DNA from: Angustibacter luteus
Lineage (GTDB): Bacteria; Actinomycetota; Actinomycetes; Actinomycetales; Angustibacteraceae
Assembly: GCF_039541115.1 (NCBI RefSeq)
Contig: NZ_BAABFP010000004.1
Location: 422,005 to 486,004 of the forward strand
Direction: 5' to 3'
DNA length: 64,000 nucleotides
The position numbers and the translations under genes are program-made. The notes below the pieces were generated by a model. It saw only the letters and a list, made by a program, of their open reading frames with translations, made no database searches and was not told the origin of the DNA. Numbering within the stretch: the stretch's first letter is position 1; every line of letters starts with the position of its first letter. This document shows, piece after piece, positions 25,591 to 33,598 of the stretch.

Positions 25591-27267
25591 ATGGTCGACG
25601 AAGCAGTGTCCGATATTGCTCCTGTAACCGTCGCGGGGGGTGGAGTCGTTGGACTCACTCTCGCGCTGATGCTTGCGCGACGAGGGGTACATACGGTGGT
25701 CCTTGAGAGGGACCTCGTCCCATTGCCGCTGCCACGCGCACACGCGGTGAATCCGAGAACGCTCGAGATCCTTCGAGAGATCGACATCCTGCCTCAGGAC
25801 GTCGCAGCAGTTGCCGCGCCCCGAGAACTGACTGCAGAGGTTCGGTTCGTCACAACCATGACTGGCCACTGCTTTGGGGTTCTGCCCTACGAGCGTCAAG
25901 ATCCCGACGTGCTAGCGCTCACGCCGACGCCACTACTCAACGTGCCCCAGCCGGAGCTGGAGCGTCTCCTATTGGCTCGCGTACAAGCCGACGATCGAGT
26001 TGACCTCAGACGAGGGCACACGTGGGTGTCGGCTGTGCAACGGGACGGCGAGGTTACGTCGACAGTCCGCGCCGGCGAGGAGGCGTATGAGCTGACCTCG
26101 GAATACCTCGTCGCTGCTGATGGAGCGGGCAGCCAGGTGCGCGAGAGCCTCGGAATCAGCATGACAGGCGTGGAGGAAGTCGCCGCTGCCGTAACGATGA
26201 CGTTCAAGGCAGACCTCACACCAATCGTCGCCTCCCGGCCCGGTGTCTTGCATTGGGTGTTCGAGCCACAGCCGCACGGCACTTTCATCTCGTACCAACC
26301 GGACAGCCTCTGGGCCTACATCATCACGATGCCGCCCGGTCACGTGGACATGACCCAGTACACGCGGGAGCGCGCGCTCGACCACATCCGGGCCGGGCTC
26401 GGTCCTGGTGCCACCGATGTCGCGATCGAGTTGGTTGCCGTTATCCCGTGGACCATGCGAGCACAGGTTGCCGACAGGTACCGGCAGAGCCGCGTCCTAC
26501 TTGCGGGGGATGCAGCCCATCGCTTCCCGCCCACTGGGGGGCTGGGTCTGAACACCGGACTCCAGGATGCTCACAACCTTTCGTGGAAACTCGCGGCCGT
26601 GATCGCCGGCTGGTCCCCCGAGCCTGTGCTCGACACCTACGAAACAGAGCGTCGTCGTATTGCCGTGCAGAACGCTGATCAGAGTCTGCAGAACGCCAGG
26701 GCATTGGCCGTGCTGTCGATCATCGACGAGGCCTGTGGGCTTGGATCCGGGACGGATGCATTCAAGAATTGGCTGGCGGATGGCGCAAACGCCTCCGCGG
26801 TTGCTCAGGCCATCGCTGAGCAGCGAGGACACTTCGACAGCCTTGCTCTGCAGCTGGGATTCTCGTATGACCCGGACGACGAGCCGCCCGCAGATGTGTC
26901 GACCTACGTGCCGAGCGCGCGTGCCGGTCGACGACTGCCGCATGGATGGCTGAATTGGGGAGATGAGCGGGTTTCCACACTGGACGTCCTGGACCCCGAA
27001 GCGTTCACCGTGCTTTGGCTGGCTGACGATCCCAGCCCAATCGACGCTGGACCCGTTCCGGTCACTGTGGTTCACCTCAGCCCAGGTCGCCCGGACGTCC
27101 AAGGTTGGGTGCGGGCCGCGGGGCTGACCAAAGTGGACGCCGTCCTAGTACGGCCCGATGGTCACATCCTGGAGACCTTCCCCAGCGGCTTTGATACCGG
27201 GCAACTGGTGGCGGTGATCCGGGACCTCCTCAACGGCGGAAGGCCTCTGGCTAGCACGCAATCATGA
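25591..27267 (+). CDS. FAD-dependent aromatic monooxygenase (MhpA/PheA-like)
   Basis: A 558-residue group A flavoprotein hydroxylase. FAD-binding GGGVVGLTLALMLARRG near the N-terminus, the DG motif AADGAGSQVRESL and the GD motif AGDAAHRFPPTGGLGLNTG are all present; a thioredoxin-like C-terminal domain (about 450-555) completes the usual length. Such enzymes hydroxylate phenolic acids using NAD(P)H and oxygen. The ATG at 25591 has GGAG seven bases upstream and follows the promoter; the open frame extends further left only into tetR. Expression is probably under the divergent TetR protein. Confidence 0.92.
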   Translation: MVDEAVSDIAPVTVAGGGVVGLTLALMLARRGVHTVVLERDLVPLPLPRAHAVNPRTLEILREIDILPQDVAAVAAPRELTAEVRFVTTMTGHCFGVLPYERQDPDVLALTPTPLLNVPQPELERLLLARVQADDRVDLRRGHTWVSAVQRDGEVTSTVRAGEEAYELTSEYLVAADGAGSQVRESLGISMTGVEEVAAAVTMTFKADLTPIVASRPGVLHWVFEPQPHGTFISYQPDSLWAYIITMPPGHVDMTQYTRERALDHIRAGLGPGATDVAIELVAVIPWTMRAQVADRYRQSRVLLAGDAAHRFPPTGGLGLNTGLQDAHNLSWKLAAVIAGWSPEPVLDTYETERRRIAVQNADQSLQNARALAVLSIIDEACGLGSGTDAFKNWLADGANASAVAQAIAEQRGHFDSLALQLGFSYDPDDEPPADVSTYVPSARAGRRLPHGWLNWGDERVSTLDVLDPEAFTVLWLADDPSPIDAGPVPVTVVHLSPGRPDVQGWVRAAGLTKVDAVLVRPDGHILETFPSGFDTGQLVAVIRDLLNGGRPLASTQS

Positions 27268-27270
27268 CCT

Positions 27271-27286
27271 GTGGACCGCCGTCCAC
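27271..27286. terminator. Stem-loop after monooxygenase gene
   Basis: GTGGAC-CGCC-GTCCAC forms a six-base-pair stem with a four-base loop three bases after the TGA stop. It lies in the 252-base gap between two convergent monooxygenase genes, in which I see no gene. No U-run follows. Confidence 0.4.
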
Positions 27287-27519
27287 CATCACGCAGACCG
27301 ACCCGGCGGCCTTCTCGCCGCAGCAGCTTTCGGCGCCGCGATCTGGTCCTTGCGCCGACGGGGTAGGTGCCCCGGCGCGGATCGCTTTGGCCGAAACGGG
27401 GTCAACAAATCGGCTGCGATCGGAGCCGCCGCGGACATGGCGCACGTCCGGTGCCAGGTCCGCGACGGCCCGCTCAACTCAGTGCCGGAGCCGGCGAGCG
27501 CCTCTGCAGTACAACGGTT

Positions 27520-29085
27520 TCAGCTAGTCAAGGACAACTGTGAAAGCAAGTCCTCGACCAGGGCCTTGGTTTCATCCGGACCTGCGGCGACGCCGAAGAG
27601 GAAGAAGTCGGGTCGGGCAAGAAGTGCGGTGACCTCGTTCGCCGCGAAGAACTCTGAGTAGGTGCCGTCAAGGTCTTGCAGGTCATCCGGTCCCTCCCCG
27701 AGGACCAGGACGTGCACGCCCAGCCTTTCGAGCACCTCCACCTGCGCGTCAGACAAGGCCGTGTGCAGCGGCGACGAGCTGATCAGCTGGAACCCAGAAC
27801 CGATGAGGCTATCCAGCAGTCCTTCCTGGCCGGCGAGCCGGACGCGTCCTTGCGGGCTCAGTGCACCAGTCGGCCCGGCTGCGAGTTCATCGCCGGACTT
27901 GTGCAGGATTCCTTGCATGAGTCCCGGCACGGGCGGTTCAGGGCTTGGCGAGGACCGAAGGAAGGCGTCCCGCTCAGCCACCTTGACGGGATCGTTCTCA
28001 ATTGCTCGCTCCCAGGCGATGACGGAGCCATGAATGAGTGGGAGGACGTGGGACAGTCTCTCCGGCTCATAGCTGTCAAGGAGAGCCTCGGTGGCCCGTC
28101 CGGTCAAAATGAGATCCAGCTTCCACGCGAGGTTGCTCGCATCGCGCATGGCCGAGCAGGAACCCTGACCGATCCCAGGCGTCATGGTGTGTGCGGCGTC
28201 ACCGCCGATGAAGACCCTGCCCTTGCGGAACGTCTTGGCGTACTGAGAGCGGAACTTGTAGACGACGCGACGGGTGATGCTCACCTGCTCACGGTTGATG
28301 CCGAGCTTACGCTCGAGGAACTCGTAGGCCTTCTCATGCTCGAGCAAGTCGTCGTTCGTGGCTGTCGGGTCCATGACCCGCACGTCGGTCCGGCATCTGT
28401 TCGCACCATTGGGGCCCCAGAACCACGGACCGTTCGGGTCGAGATGCACGGTTGTCGTCGGCGGCTGCAACTCGGGGTCGACGATGTCGAAGTCGGTCAG
28501 AACCCACCGATCCTCGTGGTTCTGCACCACTTCGATGGGGATGCCGAGGGACTCGCGCACGAAGCTGGAGGCGCCGTCCATGCCGATGACATAGGTTGCC
28601 GAGATCGCGACAGCTGCTCCTTCGTTGGTGACGCCGGCCCGCTTCGAGGGAGCTGCCGTGATGCGAATCTCGTCCCCAGTGTCGTCGAGGCCGGTGACCT
28701 CGTAGCCCCAGTGAATGGTCACGGTGGGGCACTCGCGGATGCGAGCCTCCATCGCCTTCTCGATATTGGGCTGGTGAAGGCTCAGGCGGTACGGATGTCC
28801 GCATAGCTTGAAACCCCAGTCCGCCGTCGTTGCGATCTCGCCATTGGCGCCGTAGAAGATCGCACCTGGTTGGGGAATCGACCCCTCGAGCGCCTCGTCG
28901 GGATTTGCCGTGTGCTGCATGAGGCGGGCCGTTTCACCGTCCAGAGTGCTCATCCGCGGAAGGCCGTATGGAACAGCGGACTTTTCGAAGACGACAACCC
29001 TGTGCCCCGCCTGCCCGAGTAGTGAGGCGAGCGCCTCACCGCCGGGGCCGAAGCCCACGATTGCCACGTCAGCGTCGACGCTCAT
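27520..29085 (-). CDS. FAD-dependent monooxygenase (MhpA-like), second copy
   Basis: A 521-residue flavoprotein hydroxylase, distinct from the one at 25591. FAD motif VGFGPGGEALASLLGQAG, DG motif GMDGASSFVRESL and GD motif GGDAAHTMTPGIGQG are intact; the C-terminal 100 residues again resemble a degenerate thioredoxin-like domain. GGGAG lies six bases upstream of ATG 29085; the 17 codons before it in frame lack a ribosome site. An operator-like box and partial repeat lie about 100-130 bases upstream. The usual reaction is ring hydroxylation of a phenolic acid before ring cleavage; the substrate is unproven. Confidence 0.92.
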   Translation of the reverse strand: MSVDADVAIVGFGPGGEALASLLGQAGHRVVVFEKSAVPYGLPRMSTLDGETARLMQHTANPDEALEGSIPQPGAIFYGANGEIATTADWGFKLCGHPYRLSLHQPNIEKAMEARIRECPTVTIHWGYEVTGLDDTGDEIRITAAPSKRAGVTNEGAAVAISATYVIGMDGASSFVRESLGIPIEVVQNHEDRWVLTDFDIVDPELQPPTTTVHLDPNGPWFWGPNGANRCRTDVRVMDPTATNDDLLEHEKAYEFLERKLGINREQVSITRRVVYKFRSQYAKTFRKGRVFIGGDAAHTMTPGIGQGSCSAMRDASNLAWKLDLILTGRATEALLDSYEPERLSHVLPLIHGSVIAWERAIENDPVKVAERDAFLRSSPSPEPPVPGLMQGILHKSGDELAAGPTGALSPQGRVRLAGQEGLLDSLIGSGFQLISSSPLHTALSDAQVEVLERLGVHVLVLGEGPDDLQDLDGTYSEFFAANEVTALLARPDFFLFGVAAGPDETKALVEDLLSQLSLTS

Positions 29086-29459
29086 CTGTACTCCCACGAT
29101 GTCGTTTTCGAGGTGAAGGGTGATGTCTCCGTGCAATCTTTTGACCGAGCTTGCGGTGGAGCATAGCCTCTAATTGGCCCGCAGAGTAGACCAATGGTCC
29201 GCATGATGGACCGGGCATCGTTGAGGGGGAGGATGAGGCGGTGGCGACGTCAACCGGGATCATCTGTACGTATCGCACCCCGGAATCGACGCCGCCAGAA
29301 CCGCCTTCGGCTCCGGTTCGCCCGTCGCTACGGTGGTCGACGCGGCCCGGGGGTGCGGTGCGGGACTTGGCAGCGGTGGCCCGACCAGCCTGCTACCCCC
29401 GGGACCAGGCGTCGAGAGCTAGTGGCTCATCGACAGACCCAGTTGGGCCCGTCGGGCAG
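29086..29459. other. Gap between monooxygenase and iclR genes
   Basis: About 370 bases with no convincing gene. It holds the promoter side of the leftward monooxygenase, including a 31-base segment (29185-29215) nearly repeated at 30483-30513. The right part is GC-rich with no recognised motif; an open frame from 29241 gives a proline/serine-rich product without family features. Confidence 0.5.
29185..29215. promoter_or_regulatory. GGACCAnTGGwCC operator, site 3
   Basis: Core GACCAATGGTC at 29189-29199 is a near-perfect palindrome, followed by a half-box TGGACCGG at 29207-29214. Over 31 bases it matches site 5 (30483-30513) at 26 positions in the same orientation. It is about 100 bases upstream of the monooxygenase start at 29085. 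Confidence 0.65.
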
Positions 29460-30227
29460 CTACAGGCCGACCCTCGGTAGCGAGGCTGCAATCGCGTCCG
29501 CCGTCGCCCTGACCTTCTCGCCGTAGGCCGTGCGCAACCGAGCGGGCATACGCGACGCCGGCGCGGAAATGGACAACGAGGCCGCCGGCCTTGGCCCTGG
29601 CGGGTGAATGGCTGCGGCCACGGACACCACGCCGTCCATGAGCTCTTCGTCGCTCACGGCGTACCCTCTCGCGCGCACTCGCTCGAGCTCCTTCCGGAGC
29701 GTGTCCGGCTTGGTAATGCTGCGCGAAGTCGTTGGACTCAGGCTGTGACTGAGGTACCGCTCGACATCCTCGGCCGGGAGGCTTGCTAGGAACGCCTTTC
29801 CGTTCGAGCTCGCGTGCAGGGGGGCCTGAGAACCGAGCGGGGAGAAGGCCCGGAGGGCGTGCCGACTGTCGATGCGCTCGATGAGCACCACCTGTTCGCC
29901 ATCGAGCACCATCAGGTGAATGGTCTCGCCCACGTCAGCGGCGAGGGCGTTCATGTGTGGCAGGGCGGCCTGGCGCAGGCCGCCGCGTTCGCCGACTGTG
30001 CTGCCCACGATAAACGCGCGAGTGCCGACGACCCAGCGTCCGGCGCTGTCGCTCTCGATCCAACCCGCGTCGGCGAGGGTCGCCAGGGCTCGCTGGACGG
30101 TGCTTTTCGGAAGGCGTACCTGACGGGTCAGCTCGCTGAGACCGATCGGCTGCAACTGCGACAGCGCCTCCAGGACGTCGAGCGCGACCCGCACGCTTCG
30201 GTTGCCCCTGTTGTTGTCCTCGGTCAT
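29460..30227 (-). CDS. IclR family transcriptional regulator
   Basis: A 255-residue regulator: N-terminal winged helix (about residues 8-65, with GLSELTRQVRLPKSTVQRAL) and C-terminal IclR effector domain (about 80-245, with HLMVLDGEQVVLIERIDS and the NGKAFLASLP segment). IclR proteins often activate or repress aromatic-acid and glyoxylate-bypass genes after binding a small acid. It is divergent from the transport operon, and its promoter side carries TGGACTAGTCCA. It is the best candidate to bind the repeated GGACCAnTGGwCC boxes in 21-38 kb, and the presence of malate synthase G downstream fits the IclR habit of controlling glyoxylate metabolism. Confidence 0.9.
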   Translation of the reverse strand: MTEDNNRGNRSVRVALDVLEALSQLQPIGLSELTRQVRLPKSTVQRALATLADAGWIESDSAGRWVVGTRAFIVGSTVGERGGLRQAALPHMNALAADVGETIHLMVLDGEQVVLIERIDSRHALRAFSPLGSQAPLHASSNGKAFLASLPAEDVERYLSHSLSPTTSRSITKPDTLRKELERVRARGYAVSDEELMDGVVSVAAAIHPPGPRPAASLSISAPASRMPARLRTAYGEKVRATADAIAASLPRVGL

Positions 30228-30268
30228 CGCCCCTCATTCTCCGTGCCTTCGGTGATCCAAGCACTCCA

Positions 30269-30280
30269 TGGACTAGTCCA
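30269..30280. promoter_or_regulatory. GGACCAnTGGwCC-like operator, site 4 (autoregulatory)
   Basis: The perfect 12-bp palindrome TGGACTAGTCCA lies 42-53 bases upstream of the iclR start. It shares the TGGAC/GTCCA arms with the other boxes but has TA at the centre, so it is a diverged copy. Position suggests autoregulation. Confidence 0.5.
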
Positions 30281-30482
30281 CGGTTCAAACGCTCGCACAG
30301 CCGCACAAGTGGTCGGCCCTCCCGGGGCCGGAGTATGGCACCACCCGTACCGAGTCGCCGTGACTGGGCCGCTGGCGGAGCTGTGCCGAGCGCGGAGCGG
30401 GCTCTTCCTTAACATCCCCGCAACGAGTGAAGAAACCGTTGACATCCATGAAATCTGGGCCTACCTTTGCGCTGGTCCGCAC

Positions 30483-30513
30483 AGTAGACCATTGGTCCGC
30501 TGGACGGACCAGG
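30483..30513. promoter_or_regulatory. GGACCAnTGGwCC operator, site 5
   Basis: Core GACCATTGGTC at 30487-30497 followed by TGGACGGACCA at 30501-30511, about 95-120 bases upstream of livG. This is the closest relative of site 3 (26 of 31 bases). The rest of the 377-base iclR-livG gap shows no gene. Confidence 0.65.
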
Positions 30514-30604
30514 CGAAGGGAATTCAGCCGATGGGCGACTGCTTGCTGGACGGCTCGCGACCGCCACGTCACCGGCGCCCTGATGCCGCTGCGAAGGGCG
30601 GCGC

Positions 30605-31372
30605 GTGATGGCACTGCTCGAGGTTCAGGATCTTCGCGTGACCTACGGCGGAGTCGTAGCGGTCGACGGGGTGAGCTTCTCGGTCGAGCCAGGATCGATC
30701 GTTGGTCTCATTGGCCCCAACGGTGCGGGCAAGACATCCCTGATCGACGCCCTGACCGGCTACCACCGTCCGTCCGCGGGTCGCGTGGTCTTCGCTGGCG
30801 ACGATGTCACAAGCGTGAAGGCGGACAGACGCTCCCGCCTCGGATTGGCCCGAACCTTCCAGTCCGTCGAACTGTTCGATGACCTCACCGTTGAGGAGAA
30901 CCTGCTCGTGGCCGCGGAGCAGGTCGGTCTGCTTCAGCCGTTGAGGGACATGTTTCTGCCGCATCGGCCGCGAGGCGCCGAGGCCGTCGGTTGGGCGACG
31001 TCCCTGCTCAACCTCAATTCGCTGTCCGGGCGCATGCCGACCGATCTGTCCCACGGCCAGCGGAAGCTGGTCAGCGTTGGCCGGGCCCTCGCGCAGCGCC
31101 CGCGCTTGGTGCTTCTTGACGAGCCGGCAGCTGGACTCGATTCCCGCGAAAGCTTGGAGCTCGGCCAGGAGCTTCGGAACCTGCCAGACAACGACGTCAG
31201 TGTTCTCCTCGTCGACCACGACATGGGCCTGGTTCTCGGTGTCTGCGACCACGTCCTCGTCCTGGACTTCGGCCGAATCATCGCAGCCGGCAGCCCTGAC
31301 GAGATCCGAGCGAACGCGACAGTGATCGAGGCCTACCTCGGCAGCGGCGGGTCGGAGGAATCCCATGGCTAG
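30605..31372 (+). CDS. livG: Branched-chain amide-type ABC transporter ATP-binding protein LivG
   Basis: A 255-residue ABC ATPase of the HAAT importer family. Walker A GPNGAGKT, Q-loop in LARTFQSVEL, signature LSHGQRK, Walker B LVLLDEPAAGLD and H-loop DHD are intact. GTG 30605 is followed directly by an ATG; AAGGG upstream could serve either. It starts the five-gene importer/malate-synthase run and overlaps livF by eight bases. These importers carry branched-chain amino acids, amides, urea or aromatic acids; the neighbours favour an organic acid. Confidence 0.93.
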   Translation: MMALLEVQDLRVTYGGVVAVDGVSFSVEPGSIVGLIGPNGAGKTSLIDALTGYHRPSAGRVVFAGDDVTSVKADRRSRLGLARTFQSVELFDDLTVEENLLVAAEQVGLLQPLRDMFLPHRPRGAEAVGWATSLLNLNSLSGRMPTDLSHGQRKLVSVGRALAQRPRLVLLDEPAAGLDSRESLELGQELRNLPDNDVSVLLVDHDMGLVLGVCDHVLVLDFGRIIAAGSPDEIRANATVIEAYLGSGGSEESHG

Positions 31373-32183
31373 GTCAAGGGCCGTCGCCTCGGACGGACCT
31401 GAGGTGGCCAAGCAGCCGGTGCTCTCTCTGGCCGGGCTTTCTGCGGGCTACTTCGGTACGCCGGTGGTCCGGGACCTTGCGCTAACGGTCCAGCGCGGCG
31501 AGGTGATCGCGCTGTTGGGGGCCAACGGTGCCGGCAAGACCACCACCGTGAACACGATCGGAGGATTGCTGAAGCCGATCAGCGGCGAGGTCAGACTCAA
31601 CGGAGCCAGCGTCGGCGGGACGCCGGCGCATCTCTTGGCACGCAAGGGCGTCGCACTCGTTCCGGAGAACCGCGCGTTGTTCCCCGGATTGACCACACGT
31701 GAACACCTGCGACTTGCCAAGTCCGCGGACGGCTTGTCGCAACAGGACCTGCTTGAACTGCTGCCCGAGCTTACGAAGTGCCTGGATCGGCGCGTCGGGC
31801 TCCTCTCAGGCGGCGAGCAACAAATGCTGGCTATGGGTCGCGCACTCATGGCTCGCCCAACACTCCTGATCATCGACGAAATGAGCATGGGGCTGGCTCC
31901 GGTCATCGTCGAACGACTACTTCCCGTGCTCAGGCGCGCAGCAGAGGACCTGGACACGGCTGTCCTTCTCGTCGAGCAGCACGTATCCCTGGCACTCCAG
32001 GTCGCCGATCGTGCATATGTGCTCAGTCACGGTCGACTTGTGTTGAGCGGCCATGCGGCCTCACTGCGCGAAGACCGAGAACTCCTTCGCAAGAGCTACA
32101 TGGGCGAGCTCGACGCCAGCGATATCCCGCACTCCGAGCAGGTCAATGGACACCCACCTGACATCCCCACGGATCAGAACTGA
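31365..32183 (+). CDS. livF: Branched-chain amide-type ABC transporter ATP-binding protein LivF
   Basis: A 272-residue second ABC ATPase. Walker A GANGAGKTT, signature LSGGEQQ, Walker B LLIIDEMSMGL (with Glu before Met rather than the usual EP) and H-loop EQH are present. About 20 residues precede the normal family start (VLSLAGLSAGY), and about 20 extra polar residues end the protein. Overlap with livG by eight bases indicates coupled translation. Confidence 0.93.
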   Translation: MARSRAVASDGPEVAKQPVLSLAGLSAGYFGTPVVRDLALTVQRGEVIALLGANGAGKTTTVNTIGGLLKPISGEVRLNGASVGGTPAHLLARKGVALVPENRALFPGLTTREHLRLAKSADGLSQQDLLELLPELTKCLDRRVGLLSGGEQQMLAMGRALMARPTLLIIDEMSMGLAPVIVERLLPVLRRAAEDLDTAVLLVEQHVSLALQVADRAYVLSHGRLVLSGHAASLREDRELLRKSYMGELDASDIPHSEQVNGHPPDIPTDQN

Positions 32184-32269
32184 CGCCACGTCGAAAGACC
32201 TGGCGGCTTCAACCAGAGGTACACGTTCACGCACGTCAGTCGCACATCGCACCCCCGAAAGGAACAGCA

Positions 32270-33514
32270 ATGAAGCGGAAGGTCCTCGTCACATACGGGG
32301 TGGCCGTGGCTGCCGTGGCGCTGCTCACGGCATGTAGCAACTCGAGCCCCTCGTCATCGTCATCGGCCACCCCGTCTGGATCCGCCGCTGCAGGCGCCGA
32401 TCCCTTCGCCACGCCGAACAAGGCGACCAAGAGCCCGATCGTTGTCGGGTTGGTGAACCTAGAGGCCGGACCCATCACTGCTCCTGGGTACCGGACGGCG
32501 GCGGAGGCCGCGGCCTCCTACGTGAATGACTACCTGGGCGGCGTGGGTGGACACCCGATCAAGATCGAGTCCTGCGTCACCGACGGTCAGCCAGCCACTT
32601 CACAGCGCTGCGCCAATCAGCTCCTGGACAAGAAGCCCGTCTTCATTCTCGGTGGAGCTGACGTAGGAGGCGCCGGCGCGTACCCCGCGTGGACGCGAGC
32701 GAACCTGGCCGTCGTTGGAGCCGTCCCGCTCACACCTGTGGAGCAGACGTACAAGAACGGCGTGATCTTCTCCGCCATCTCGGGCCCAGACAACGCGGCG
32801 GCCGTGTCGTACGCGTCGCAGAAGGGCGGCAAGAGCGCCTCCGTGGTCTACACGTCTGACGCGGCCGGGACCCACAGCGGTGAGCTGTTCCAGCAGTTCT
32901 TCAAGAACACCGGCTACACGACGGTCAAGGCGGTGCCTGTGGCGCCGACCGCAGCAGACCTCAGTGCGCAGGCCGCGCAGGTGGTCACGGCCAAGTCGGA
33001 CACGGTGGCAGTGAACACTCCCGTGGGCTGCGGCAGCATGTTGAAGACCCTTGATCAGCTTGGCTTCAAGGGCACGAAGGTTGTGATTGACCCCTGCGCC
33101 GATCCGAAGGTGATCGCTGCAGCGGGCGCAGGTGCTGAGGGGATGATCTGGGGCGGTCCCTTCGACCCGCCTGGGGCATCCGCTGACTCCACGCTGATGG
33201 CAGCGGTTATCAAGAAGTACCAGCCCGCCACGGCACCAATCACGGCGAGCTACATGGGCTTCCAGGCCGTCATGAACGCCCAGAAGTACTTGTCGCCGAT
33301 CTCCGACAAGTTGACGACCGAGTCCATCGTCGGCGCCTTCCAGGCCGGCAGCAACAACGCCAACTTCGCAGCGCACCCGTTCACGTGCGACGGCAAGCAG
33401 ATCCCCGGCGCACCGTCGATCTGCAACGGCTACCAGCACATCTTCCAGTACTCGAAGGGCGCCACCACAACGGTCGGTGACTGGGTGAACCCCGCACCTG
33501 CCATGGGTGGCTGA
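32270..33514 (+). CDS. ABC transporter substrate-binding lipoprotein (Leu/Ile/Val-binding type)
   Basis: A 414-residue periplasmic-binding-protein-fold lipoprotein. Signal peptide residues 1-21 end in a lipobox LLTAC with Cys22, followed by a serine-rich linker. The type I binding fold shows PIVVGLVNLEAGP, GHPIKIESCVTDGQ and NTPVGCGSML; four or more cysteines in the mature part may form disulfides. It captures the imported acid or amide outside the membrane. A 15-bp stem-loop directly after the gene probably keeps its mRNA more abundant than that of the permease. Confidence 0.92.
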   Translation: MKRKVLVTYGVAVAAVALLTACSNSSPSSSSSATPSGSAAAGADPFATPNKATKSPIVVGLVNLEAGPITAPGYRTAAEAAASYVNDYLGGVGGHPIKIESCVTDGQPATSQRCANQLLDKKPVFILGGADVGGAGAYPAWTRANLAVVGAVPLTPVEQTYKNGVIFSAISGPDNAAAVSYASQKGGKSASVVYTSDAAGTHSGELFQQFFKNTGYTTVKAVPVAPTAADLSAQAAQVVTAKSDTVAVNTPVGCGSMLKTLDQLGFKGTKVVIDPCADPKVIAAAGAGAEGMIWGGPFDPPGASADSTLMAAVIKKYQPATAPITASYMGFQAVMNAQKYLSPISDKLTTESIVGAFQAGSNNANFAAHPFTCDGKQIPGAPSICNGYQHIFQYSKGATTTVGDWVNPAPAMGG

Positions 33515-33525
33515 CCGAGAACACA

Positions 33526-33565
33526 GGGTTCGCCCGCTCGGCGCTGCTGTCGAGCGGGCGAACCC
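33526..33565 (+). terminator. Large perfect stem-loop between binding protein and permease genes
   Basis: Arms GGGTTCGCCCGCTCG and CGAGCGGGCGAACCC pair perfectly over 15 bp around a ten-base loop (33541-33550). It starts 12 bases after the binding-protein stop and ends 33 bases before the permease start. There is no U-run. As the same operon continues, partial termination or protection of the upstream mRNA from 3' decay is likelier than a full stop; this pattern is known for binding-protein genes. Confidence 0.75.
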
Positions 33566-33598
33566 GACCATCCATCCTTCTCGACGACACGAGGCGAC

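Noticed and set aside
29241-29480. Small rightward gene in the monooxygenase-iclR gap
   Set aside because: Proline/serine-rich product without family match, and it runs into the antisense of iclR.
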